The position numbers and the translations under genes are program-made. A stretch of DNA of 64,000 nt, taken from positions 30,394,134 through 30,458,133 of the forward strand of contig NC_077239.1 of NCBI RefSeq assembly GCF_947179165.1, given 5' to 3'. This DNA comes from Solanum dulcamara. Its lineage: Eukaryota > Streptophyta > Magnoliopsida > Solanales > Solanaceae. The notes below the pieces were generated by a model. It saw only the letters and a program-made list of their open reading frames with translations, did no database searches and was not told the origin of the DNA. This document shows positions 1-10,944 of this stretch, one piece after another. The stretch's first letter is position 1; the number at the start of each line of letters is the position of its first letter.

Positions 1-55
1 CTGATAATCTTTTAGAAAAAAACATAAAAAGAAAATTAGGGTGTTACAGGAGAAG

Positions 56-1861
56 CTGAAAACGTTAACAAATAACCACAAAGTTTTAGGCGCGCTAAAA
101 GAACTTTCGAGGCAAGTTTTGATGAGGTTGACAAGTTTCTGGCAAGGTAAGGGCTTCCCTTTCAAATTCAAATTTATGATGTTGTTATGAGGTATATTAC
201 ATGTCTTAAATAAGGTTGGAAGTGGAAAAATTGCATAAGGATGATTGACGTTAGAAATAAACTAAATTGAAGTAGTTATAGATAAATCAAAGTCGAGTAG
301 TGGGTTGTCGTTATGGTGTTGCGGGTGCAGCTGGTTGGGTTGCATGTTGCAGGGATTTAATGTGTTTTGAAAAGGGTGTGGGTGCTTCTGTTTGCATCCA
401 CATGACACTCCGTTTGATATGGTTAAAGCTTTTGTGAAATAAAGATTAAAAACTCTTATTTCGTATCGTAGTTTTGAGCTAGTTGTTTGGAGTTGTATTG
501 TGTAACGTTGAGGTTGTTTACTTATATATATGCTGCTGTTTGTTTTTTTTGGTATAGTTGTTGACACTATGGCTGAGTTGAAATCTCGGTGATGTTGAAG
601 TTTTAGGGGAAATGCTGCCCGAGTTTTGGTAGCATCGGAACTAGTAACAACTAGTCGAGGGTAATGGATAAGGAAATGATTCCTATTAGTACTTGGTTGT
701 AGAGTGGGATATGGGAAAGTGAAAGTTGATTAACCTTAGTATTACTTTCATGTTAAATAGGGTCCCCGAGATCCTAAGTGATATAGGCCTTAATGGCATT
801 TATAAGGCACTCGAGATGGCTATACTACTATTCTGGTCCTCAGGCGATAGCTTAATCTTTTTACATTGTCGATTTTCTGATAATGATTTAGATTGTATAT
901 GGTTACTCACTACTTTATTCGTGTATACTGTAATACATCTTTCACCAAGTCCCGGACCGGCTATAATATAATTATTATTATATGATACATGAATCAGACC
1001 GAACATTCCTCGACATTACTATATGATATGTGGATCGTACCAAATGTTCCTCGGTATTACTATATGATATGTGGACCGGATCAAATGTTTCACGGCATTA
1101 CTATATGATATGTGGATCGGGTCATCATTCTTCGGCATTATTATACGATGTGCGGATCGGGCCGTACGTTCCTCGGCATGTACTTACTATAGACATGGAT
1201 CGGGTTGTATGTTCCATAACACTAATAATATATATGTGCTTATGATGACAGAATGATGTAGATGGTACACCGAGTCCCCTAATAGGCTGGGCACAGTACG
1301 TGATGGTAATATGTATGACTTTCTTTTATACGATGCGAGTACAGTAAATGGTTAAATATTATACTTGCCCCCTGCATCCCTACGCCAACTATAATTTCCT
1401 TATGATATCTATACTTTACATACTCAGTACATATTTCATACTGACACTTCTTTCTCGGGGGGCTACGTTCATGGTCGCAGGTATAGATACACACTTGGGG
1501 GATCCTTAGCATAGGAGTTCTACTCAGCAGTTCAGAAATGCTCTATTGTGCCGGAGCCTAGTTTTGGTATTAACCCTCGATGTATATATTTATTTGTTCA
1601 TGGGTACAGCAGGGCCCCTGTCCCACCATATTCTACTTTTCTTACTCTTAGAGGTTTGTACACATGTATGTGGGTTGTGTATGGGTTGTATATGCATGTA
1701 TGTACGGTAGTACCTATTATAAGCCTCGACAACTTATATGTTATCCTGTCTGTTAATGTGCTATAACTTAAATAGGGGATAGATTTACTTACAAATAGCA
1801 GGGATATATGCAAGTGCCCAGTTTGGGCATTCGTCACGGCCTACAGAGTTGGATCGTGACA
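56..1861 (+). mobile_element. Partial LTR, family A (gypsy), 3' portion
   Basis: From about base 56 the sequence follows the same order of blocks as the long LTRs at 7423-10928 and 14972-18461: the 'ccacaaagttttag' block, the GT-rich block, repeated 'gatatgtggatcgg'-type blocks, the 'tactcagtacatattt' block and the end 'ggatcgtgaca'. The 3' end (TGACA) is at 1861. The first 55 bases do not match clearly, so the left edge may be a truncation. Blocks near 770-850 are closer to the solo LTR at 48307-51705, so the copy is somewhat mixed. No PBS follows; a reversed LTR of another family begins directly at 1862. Confidence 0.7.
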
Positions 1862-2250
1862 ATCCCAATCAAGCCTTTTAACATAACATGACATGAGTAT
1901 AACAAGGAATATCAAAAGTAAACATGAATGCGGAAGATAAATCTCCAATTATCAATCTCAATATAAAAGAAATATAAGATAACATCTATGAATACGACAA
2001 CATACTATGTCTAATAAGCCTTTACTACTTTATACAGGGCATAGCACAAGCTCAAGCTCACCCAACAATCTAAGATAAAAGTCTGAAAGAAAATAGAAAT
2101 AAAGATCACATGGTGAGTTCACCCTCGAAGCATGAGGACTCACCAAACACTGATGTAAAAAGTAGTCCAATCTAGCCACGAGTGGGATGAAGAGCTTCGT
2201 GACCTATATTATAAAATAATATAGAAAAAAAGTATGTGTCAGTAGTATAG

Positions 2251-2512
2251 TGCTTATTTGGCTTAGCTTATTTAAAGTAGATTATAATTTCAAAGTAACT
2301 TATGAGAAAAAAATGTTGGGGTAGCCCAACTTCTTTTTGTGGCTTATAAGTTGCTTTAAGCTTATAAGCTAGTTTAGATAAGCTAAGCCAAATAGGCCCA
2401 ACTATTTTTTAGGCTTATTTTAAACAGAAAATGAATTTAAGTTGGCAAGCCAAATACTCAAAAAAGGTGAAAACAACATATCAACAACTTATAAACCAAT
2501 CCAAAATGGGCT
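2251..2512. mobile_element. MITE-like foldback insertion, copy 1
   Basis: The sequence opens with 'tgcttatttggcttagctt' and holds a near-perfect inverted partner, 'taagctaagccaaatagg', near 2379-2396, centred on 'gttggggtagcccaac'. Related LTRs lack this block between the 'agtatag' and 'tactgagtatg' motifs, so it is an insertion. It has no coding capacity. The size, palindromic centre and 'agcttataag' words suggest a hAT-type MITE, but the termini and target duplication are not clear. Confidence 0.55.
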
Positions 2513-3254
2513 CATAGAATATACTGAGTATGGGAATATGAAATCCATGACATAAATCATGAATATACAATGACCAAGCTAAACATGGCAAGAATCCTTT
2601 AAAGCATCATTAGTGACATAAAACATGGCCAATGCAAAACGTTTCAGGGCATCAAAAGAAGGTTATAATGAAAATATAGCATGGTGAGAAAGATCGTTAA
2701 TCGACATAAATTATGTAAGCTATAACATAGAGTCCAGTGTCTTCTCCACACCGAAAAGTGGTTGTCCTACTTTCTAGGTAAGGACCATAAACATGAACTA
2801 CTATATGAATCCACTATCTAGGCCAATTAAGGCAAAGTCCTATGAGGTCACATAGTTATGGGACAAGGGTATTGCTACTAGATACCTAGCCTCCACTAAT
2901 GAGAGAGCCTCCATCTCAGTATTCTCTCGGTGCTAGGTCAACTCTCATCAAGAATAGTCATAACGTAATCATATCATAGCTTTTGAAAATGGTAGTAAAC
3001 TTGAAAGACCAAATTCATCATAGATAGTTGAAATTCATAGGAATAGTTCCTTAACACAAGCTCAAGCTCACCCAACAATCTAAGATAAAAGTCTGAAATA
3101 AAACAGAAATAAGTATCCCATAGTGGGTTCGCCCTCGAAGCATGAGGACTCACCAAGCACTGATGTTAAAAGTAGTCCAAAGTAGCCACAAGTGGGATGA
3201 GGAGCATTTCATAAAATAATATAAGCAAAAGAGTATGCGTCAATACTATAGTAC

Positions 3255-3494
3255 CTATTGACTTTGCTTATTTAAAAAAGCTTATAAGCCCAAAAAAAAG
3301 TTGGGGTAGCCCAACTTCTTTTTGTCTTATAAGCTGCTTTCAACTTATAAGCTACTTTAAAAAACTAAGCCAAACAGACTAAATTATTTTTTAGTCTTAT
3401 TTTAAGCATAAAATAAATTTAAGTTGGCCAGCCAAACACTCAATAAATCTAAAAACAACTTATCAGCAACTTATAAGCCAATCCAAAATGGGCT
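3255..3494. mobile_element. MITE-like foldback insertion, copy 2
   Basis: Same element as at 2251-2512, including the 'gttggggtagcccaac' centre and 'ccaatccaaaatgggctc' end, in the same position of the second tandem unit. It was therefore copied by the 1-kb duplication and did not insert independently. It has lost part of the first arm. Confidence 0.55.
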
Positions 3495-4909
3495 CATAGA
3501 ATATACTGAGTATGAGAATATGCAATGCATGACATAAATTATGAATATACAATGACCAAGATAAACATGACAAGAATCATTTAAAACATCATTAGTGAAA
3601 TAAAACAGGTCAATCCAAAGCATATTAGAGCATCATTAGAGGGTCATAATGAAAATATAGCATAGTGAGAGAGATCATTAACCGACATAAACCATGTGAG
3701 CTATAACATAGGGTCAAGTGTATTCTCCACACCAAAAAGAGGTTGTCCTACTTTCTAGGTAAAGACTATAAACATGATCTACTATGTGAATTCACTAGCT
3801 AGGCCAATTAAGGCAAAGTTCTATGGAGTCACATAGTTATGGGACAAGGGTATTGCTACTAGAGACCCGACCTCCACTAACAGGAGAGCCTCTATCTCAG
3901 TATCCTCTCAGTTCTAGGTCAACTCTCATCAAGAAGAGTCATAACGTAATCATATCGTAGCTTTTGAAAATGGTAGTAAACTTGAAAGACCAAATTCATC
4001 ATAGATACTTAATAAGAATAGCTCCTTAACATATCATGATATCATAGCTTGTGTTTAGTGGTACTTATCTAAGCATTAAAATCATTATAAGTTTGTTTAT
4101 ATACAATCATGGAAAACCTTCATGACAACCTTCTCTTACTTTGAAGTAACCTTTCTCTTCATTGAAACCATAATTGATACTTCATTAATCAACAACATAG
4201 AGATCATAATTTCCTAACGATATGATGCATGCATAATTTTCAAAATTGTAGTTCATAGACATGAAATCGATATAATGAATGGGTTCATGTGAATCTTCTT
4301 GAATTCACATAATTAATATCAATTCATGCATAATAAGATCATTCGAAGTAAAACAAATCATAATCTAATGAACCCAATGGAAAATCATTGAAATCTAGTG
4401 TTTATAAAGAATTCATGAAATTTGAGAAATCTTTAGGACTCCATGGATGGAAGAGAATACATAGATAAAATTCTCATATACCTTGGTAATCAGATCCTTA
4501 ACATCAAACAATAAAAATGAAGACTTTATCTTTATCTTGAAACCCTAGCCTTGACAGGAGAAAGGGGAATTGAGAGAAAACCTTGAGTTGTTTTGGTGAT
4601 TTTGAGATAATGAGAGGGATAGGGTGAGGATTAAGGGTTTAAGTAGATATAGGATGTCCAAAGTATCCCAAAATGGTGTAGATTAGGTATAAGATGTATG
4701 GAAAATATCCAAAATACCTTTTACTCAAAACTGTTGCAGTGAGCTATAGATGGGACCTACGACCCTTAGGTCCTTCCACGACACATCAAACTCCATACAT
4801 AGAAATCATGTACCAAAACTGAAGTCAGTGGAATCGACCTACAAACCCAATCTTACAGGTCGACAAAGATCCTACGGATTGTCAAATGGGTTTGTCTTGC
4901 AAACTTTCC

Positions 4910-7053
4910 TGCAAGACCCTAAAAGTTAGAAAGATCAAAATTGGAGTTTAAAATGGAAAACCAAGAAAACATTGCACCAGATGATGACCAGAAGATCCTT
5001 CATGAGTCATACTCATCTCCACGGCCCGTGGAAGGGAGTAGTGTAAGTGAAGGGATATGGGAATTTAAGAAGAAGGTTCTATGGATCGAGGTTTATATCA
5101 CAAATCGTAAAGTCATCCATGAACTTGACCTCCCTGCCAAGGCCCCTAATATGGGTGTCAACCATGACAGAATCCATAGATCGTGGAGTTCTTCACAAAC
5201 CATCATGGCCTCCATGGAAATCAACCCCTCCTGACCCAGTCCAACCTTTAGGGACACGACCCGTGGTGAGGTTCACGGGCCATGGTGACCTCCCATGCAG
5301 GTACCCATTTTAGTTAAGTTAAGAGGTATTTTGGTCTTTTCCCTATTGAATCATTAATGTATTTGGATGGTCTTTGTATTAAATCCTATTCTATTAACTA
5401 TTCCAAACTGTCCTAAATCCCTCATTCTCATCCTAATACCTAATCAAAAGATCTTCTCTCTAAAGTGCTCTCTTAAGGGTCTTCTTCTTCCTCAGGCAAA
5501 TTCCAAGAGAAACCAAACTCTAGTCTCCATTTGAAGTACAAATTAGGACTTCTAAAGTCTAAGGTATGTGGGAATAAAACCATGGATCCTTTCATCCATG
5601 GAGTCCCATGGTTTTTTTCAAATATCTTTTATGAATTCTTTTTCTAAGCCCTAGGTTTTCATGGAATTACATGAGTCTTCTCAGTTATGATATATTTGAT
5701 TATTATTGACATAATTATGCATAATTCACATTACATTGTATGATTTCAGCTTGATTTTTATTGACCCATGCTTTATTCTATTTTCAAATATGTATTCAAG
5801 GATTTATGATCATGAATTATAAAGGATTTCAATGAATGTTTCATGAATGATTATCAAAACTTATGAATGACCCATTAAAAGTAATGAATGATGATGAAAT
5901 ATGAACTCAATGATATTTCAAGCAAAGTATAAAGATTATGATGGATATTTCTCACCCAGTCAAGGTAAAGAGGTGAAAGGCTTTTTTTACCAACTCATAG
6001 ATTCTTATGAATCAAACATATTAATGAGCTACTCTTATGATTATTTTATGATAAGGATTGATATATTTTATTATATTTTTAATGATGTTAATGATTATGA
6101 TTTATGACTTATCATTAGAATAAGTACTAAGTACCAAGAAGACTTTAAGATGGAGTTCGGTGAGGTAGCTAAAGTATCTACACAAGGAAATCCTTGTAGA
6201 AAACTTTAGTCCCTAATTATGTTGCCCGCATAGGTTTCTTATGCCAATTAGTCTTAGTCCTAGATAAGGTATCCATATATAGCTCATGATGTTATGATGT
6301 TTTTACGGAGTCTACCTTGGCAAATTAATCTCTCCCTTCTCGATATGGGAGTTACATCAAATTTCATGTTATATATCGCATGGTCTTACATGTCGGTTAA
6401 AGGCCCTATCCCATACCAAGGTATATAAAAAAGATATAAATTCTCATGATAATATTTTGATGCACTGTCCACATGATTATGATATTTAAATATTTTCAAG
6501 GTTTTACTCATGTTTTAATATATTGGTCATGCATCCCGTGCTCATATTATTTATTTCCTATTATCATTATTCATGCATACTTCTCACTTACTTAGTGCAT
6601 TTTATGTACTAAAGTACACTTTTTGCTAATATTGTATCATAATATAGGGATTGACGATTATTGCGCACCTCTTATTCGTGACTAGAGTTGAGATTGCTTA
6701 TTTCTATAATGGTGAGTCTTCATTATTCAAGGACAAGACATCACATTTTCATTGTTCTTATGACTATTAATCTTTAATATTGGGTAAGCTAGAAGCTTTT
6801 CCTATTTCCCCATCTATACTAGTAGATTCATGTTAGACGTCATCGAGTGTATGTTGTCTTTCCATTTCAAGGTTGAGACTTATTCTCTTTTATTGCGACT
6901 ATTAAAGTTGATAATTACTTTCTCTTCTATATCTTAGTCTTATTTCTTTATTTACCTTTTGAATGCTCATGTATGACATGCTAAGAGGCTTAGTAAGAGT
7001 TTTTCAGAATTCTAATCAACATGTCACACCTAGTCCTAGATTGGATCGTGACT
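4910..7053 (+). mobile_element. 5' LTR of a chromovirus-type gypsy element (B')
   Basis: It starts TGCAAGACCC, matching the LTR start of the elements ending at 53095 and 31682, and ends 'ggatcgtgact' four bases before a tRNA-Met-type PBS. It is 2144 bp long. The first 400 bases hold several palindromic 'cacggcccgtgg'-like words, followed by a T-rich stretch, an 'aaggtatgtgggaataaaa' block and a long AT-rich R/U5 region. It lies head to head with the reversed LTR ending at 4909. Confidence 0.75.
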
Positions 7054-7057
7054 AACT

Positions 7058-7069
7058 TGATATCAGAGC
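7058..7069 (+). other. Primer-binding site, tRNA-iMet type
   Basis: TGATATCAGAGC differs by one base from the gypsy PBS TGGTATCAGAGC that pairs with the 3' end of initiator tRNA-Met. It sits four bases after the LTR end, as expected for the start of minus-strand DNA synthesis. Confidence 0.8.
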
Positions 7070-7270
7070 AAAATATGTAAAGTGTCCTAGAGAATCTAAC
7101 ATAACATGTCAAGTAGGGTTTTAATCATCTGTGTGAAGTGTGCCACATCTATAAATATGTGCTATGAGGTATTTTAGGAGAAAGATCACTTCTTTCACGA
7201 TCCTATCATATGATAGAGTTGAACCCTAAGGTTTCTCCCTCTAGCGCTTTCTCTTTGCAACTTTAGAATT

Positions 7271-7422
7271 ATGCCTCCATAAAGAGTCTTTGTTCGAAGG
7301 TATGTTGAGGAGGAGTAACATGCTCCAAATGACCCTATGAATAAGAAAGTCTCTTATGCAGAGTTTTAGGCCGTGTTTCAAGTTCTTTCCTAAGCAGTAG
7401 CCACTTAAGCTAATAGGGAAGT
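7271..7422 (+). pseudogene. gag (capsid polyprotein), N-terminal part, broken
   Basis: An ATG at 7271 opens MPP, the usual start of Solanaceae chromovirus gag proteins. The frame is readable for 50 codons but holds stops at codons 4, 16, 33, 41 and 46 (7280, 7316, 7367, 7391 and 7406). At least two stops sit where relatives carry glutamine, which fits C-to-T change. The frame stops at 7422 where an 11-kb retrotransposon inserted. Removing that element and one copy of the 5-bp target duplication restores the same frame at 18467. Gag would package the element's RNA in cytoplasmic particles; this copy cannot be made. Confidence 0.7.
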
Positions 7423-10400
7423 TGTTATACCTCGTACTTTTGTACCTTGGAAGATTCTTAAGCTTCTGAACTTTCTTGAAAGGTTCTTAAATTTTGGAAG
7501 GATTCTTAAGTTTCTTAAAGATTCTTAAAGCTTCTCAATCTTCTTAGAAGTTACCATGGGATCCGGATAGTCCATAACGCTATCAAACAACTCTAAGAAA
7601 TGGAGAATATGACACCTCATGATAGGGAAGATTGGAAATAGCGTTGTAAGAATCTGGAAGAAGTTAGAGACCAAATAATGAGTCGTAGGACTCGACTTAC
7701 TTACGTAAGATACCAACTCGGAAATCTTACATACTTAATCTACTTGATTACATACCAAGCTTATGTAGCAAGGATTACATAGGTTCATAAATTAAGATGA
7801 GATTACGAACCCACGAGGAGGAAAAACGAGTGACACATGGAAGCATGAGAGAGTGCCATGTGGCATCAAGGGAAAGTTCCATGTGGCAGCAGATGGAGCA
7901 AGGGGGTGGACCCCCTCCTACAATATGGAAGCCTATGGTAGGAGGAAGGGATGTGTTTTCCCAATAAGGGCTTGACACGTGTCACCACTTAGGGCTTGAC
8001 ATGTGTCACCACTTAGGGGTTGACATGTGTTACTCCCTAAAGTAGCCTCTCTCTATATATTTATGTTATGAATCATTCTTATCTACAATAAATTCATTTA
8101 TCTTCCTAGTTCAAGAGACTGCTAGAGAAAGAAAGAAGAGAAGAAAAATCTAGAACTAGAGAGAGAATGGGTTTGGACATGGAGAAAGAAAGGTAAGTCT
8201 CCGATTCTGTTACGTGAATTAATTATCTAGGATATACCACGATGTTATGAAAATGTTAGTAATGTAAATTTATGATTTGGATCAGCACCAAAATGTTAGC
8301 AAGCAGCCACAAAGTTTTAGTCGCGCTAAAGGAACTTCCGAGGTAAGTTTTGGCGAGTTTGGTGAGTTTCAGGCAAGGTAATATTTTCCCTTTAAAATTG
8401 AAGTTTATGATGATGTTATGAGGTATGTTACATTTCTTAAATAAGGTATTAAATGAAAAAATTGCATAAGGATGCTTGACGTTAGAAACAAACTAAATTG
8501 AAGTCATCATAGCTAAATTGAAGTCGCGTAGGGTGTTATGATTGTGGGCTGCGGTTGTAGCTGGTGTGGTTGTGTGTTGCAGGGATGTAAAGGGTTATAA
8601 AAAGGGTGTGGGTGCTTCTGATTTCAGCCACATGACCCTCCATTTAGTATGGTTAAAGATTTTATGAAATAAAGGTGAAAATATTATTTTGGCATCGTAG
8701 TTTTGAGCTAGTCGTTGGGAGTTGTATTATGTAATGTTGAGGTGGTTTAATTTTATATATGCTTCTGGTTGTTGTTGTTGGTATGGTTGTTGACATTTGT
8801 GGCCGATTTGAAATCTCGAGGATGTTGAAGTTATAGGGGAGATGTTGCCCGATTTTCGGTAACTTTGGAACTAGTAACAAACTAGTCAAGGGTATTGGAT
8901 AAGGAAATGATTCCTTTGGGTGCTTGTTTGTAGAGTTGGAAATTGGAAAGCGAAAGGTTATTAACCTCAGTATTACTCTTATGTTAATAAGTCAAGGAGG
9001 TAATGAGGCGAGATGTATTACAGTTAATCCACAAAAGGTATGTGAAGCTTACCATTTCTTTTCTTTTGGCATGTCTTAGCCTTAAGTTATTTATTTATAT
9101 ACGAAACTTAGGAGTCATTCCATTCATAGAGCTCTGAGTATGAGTCAAGACCTTCATTCACTTCTGGATGTTAGAACTCCTGCAATAAGTGGAGTCCTCG
9201 CCTTTCAAGTCTTCTATAGGATGATAAGTAGTACATATAAGGCTTGCCTATTTCTCTCTTTGAAAAGGGCTTAAGGTAAGGGAAATGATGTCTGATATGA
9301 GTTTAGAGGTAATTCCATTTGTTGGTTCCGGATGTAATTCTTGACTCGTAGTCACTTCTGAATACTAAGGGTCCTAATGTAGTTAAATTACTACTCTCGA
9401 GCCATCTATATGTTGAATAGTTAGTGGATATATAAGCTCATATTCTAAAAGGCTTTGAGAGGATAAATGTTTCTGATTTCATAAGTTGTATCTCTAATTG
9501 CATAAGCTATGTGTCTGTTTGCATAAGTTGTGTCTTTGATTGCATAAACTATATGCCATTATCTTGGTACACGCATGTGGTCCCTGAGGCCCTAATTGAT
9601 AAAATCCCTAATAACATTTAAAGGGTACCTCAGAGGATTACTTCCCTGGTCTTTAGGTGATGGTTCACTTGACTGTTTCATTGAGTCTCAGGAGATGACT
9701 TAGTTGCATATGGTTTCTCACTACTCTACTCATACATACGATAACCCTTCTTTCACCGAGTCCCCTAATGGGCTGGTACATTATTGTGCGTAGTTTTATT
9801 ACTCTTTTACCAAGACTCGGGCCGGGTATATATATATGTATGAAGTATATGATGATGAAATGCCATATATGATAAAGTTGAAGCATACAATGATGCTGTA
9901 TGTGATAAAGGTATTCACCGAGTCCTAGGCTAGATAAATATACATATGATGATATAATGAAAATATAGATCGGGTCGTATATTACTTGGCATTGTTTTAA
10001 ATTATAGATCGGACCGAACGTTCCTCTGTATATTTTACTATGTGATAATGGAACTAAGTCCCATAAAGGGGATGGGTACGGTACGTTATATATACTACTC
10101 TTTCACTGAGTCTCTCACTAAAGGGTCGGATACTTACATAGGCATGCATATGAATATATAGGGATACACTTGTTACTATGAGCCCTATAGTGGACTGGAT
10201 GTACTATGATGGCATATATGATAAGATTATGTCGTGTACGATGATATGATGCCGCATATGATAACTTGATGAAATAATATACATGATGAAAAGGGATGAG
10301 GATATGGTGATATGGTAATATGATGAAATAGTTATGATTCCGAGTTCCTTAGTGAGCCGGGCATTGTGTATGATGATGTATATGACTACGTGTCCTAAGG

Positions 10401-10928
10401 TGCAGGTACATTAATTTGTTAATTATTACACTTGTCCCCTGCATCCCTATTTCATCTATGGTCTCAGTTATGATGTGTTATGTTTTACATACTCAGTACA
10501 TATTTCGTACTAACCTCCCCTTCTTTGGGGGGCTGCGTTTCATGCCTGCAGGTACAAACACGCAACTTAAGGATTCACCAGCTTAGGATTCCACCTAGAG
10601 GGTTTGAGAAGAGCTCCATTGTGTTGAAGCCCAGCTTTTGGTACTAAACCTTGATGCATATATTGGTTGTTCAAGGGTACGACAGGTACCCTGTACCTCC
10701 TTATGTTACTGTTTATTTTTAAAGGTCTGTAGACATATATGTGGTTGTATATATATGTGTGTGAACAGTTGTGCCTATATGTTATGATAGACTTATAGGC
10801 TTATATATTGTCTTGCCTATTGGCATGCTATGACTCAAATAGGAGACAGGTTTACTTATATTTAGCAAGGGTACATGCGAGTGTCTAGTTCGGGCACCCG
10901 TCATGGCCTATGGGGTTGGATCATGACA
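7423..10928 (+). repeat. 5' LTR of the family A element
   Basis: It starts TGTTATACCTCGTAC and ends 'ggatcatgaca'. It parallels 14972-18461 block for block along its whole length, with scattered substitutions and small indels. Confidence 0.85.
8048..8063 (+). promoter_or_regulatory. Possible TATA box of the LTR promoter
   Basis: 'tctctctatatattta' follows a run of 'gacacgtgtcaccactta'-type repeats with CACGTG G-box cores at about 7976-8036. It precedes the sequence shared by all family A LTRs. The layout of enhancer-like repeats then TATA is typical of a U3/R boundary. The 3' LTR has a long (TA)n run at the same point. The start site itself is inferred. Confidence 0.4.
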
Positions 10929-10932
10929 GAAG

Positions 10933-10944
10933 TGGTATTAGAGC
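10933..10944 (+). other. Primer-binding site, tRNA-iMet type
   Basis: TGGTATTAGAGC lies four bases after the 5' LTR end and differs by one base from the standard TGGTATCAGAGC. Confidence 0.85.

Larger units (their letters stand above)
2046..4030. repeat. Direct tandem duplication of about 1.0 kb inside LTR B
   Basis: 'acaagctcaagctcaccc' occurs at 2046 and again at 3056, and everything after it is repeated in order: the 'gaggactcacc' block, the MITE, the 'gtccagtgt...ttctccacacc' block and 'aatag(t/c)tccttaac'. Unit 1 is 2046-3055 and unit 2 is 3056-4030. The second ends just before 'atatcatgatatc', which has no counterpart at the end of unit 1. The copies have diverged by scattered substitutions and small indels. 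Confidence 0.85.
1862..4909 (-). mobile_element. Reversed LTR, family B (chromovirus type)
   Basis: Read on the minus strand this matches the family of LTRs at 4910-7053 and 29447-31682. Shared blocks include 'gaggactcacca', 'gtatgcatg'-like runs, the 'ctaggcca...aaggca' block and 'ccttggtaa' before an A-rich leader. Its U5 end is cut at 1862 where the family A LTR abuts, and its U3 end stops at 4909 where another LTR starts. It is longer than its relatives because a segment of about 1 kb is present twice. No coding sequence is present. Confidence 0.65.
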
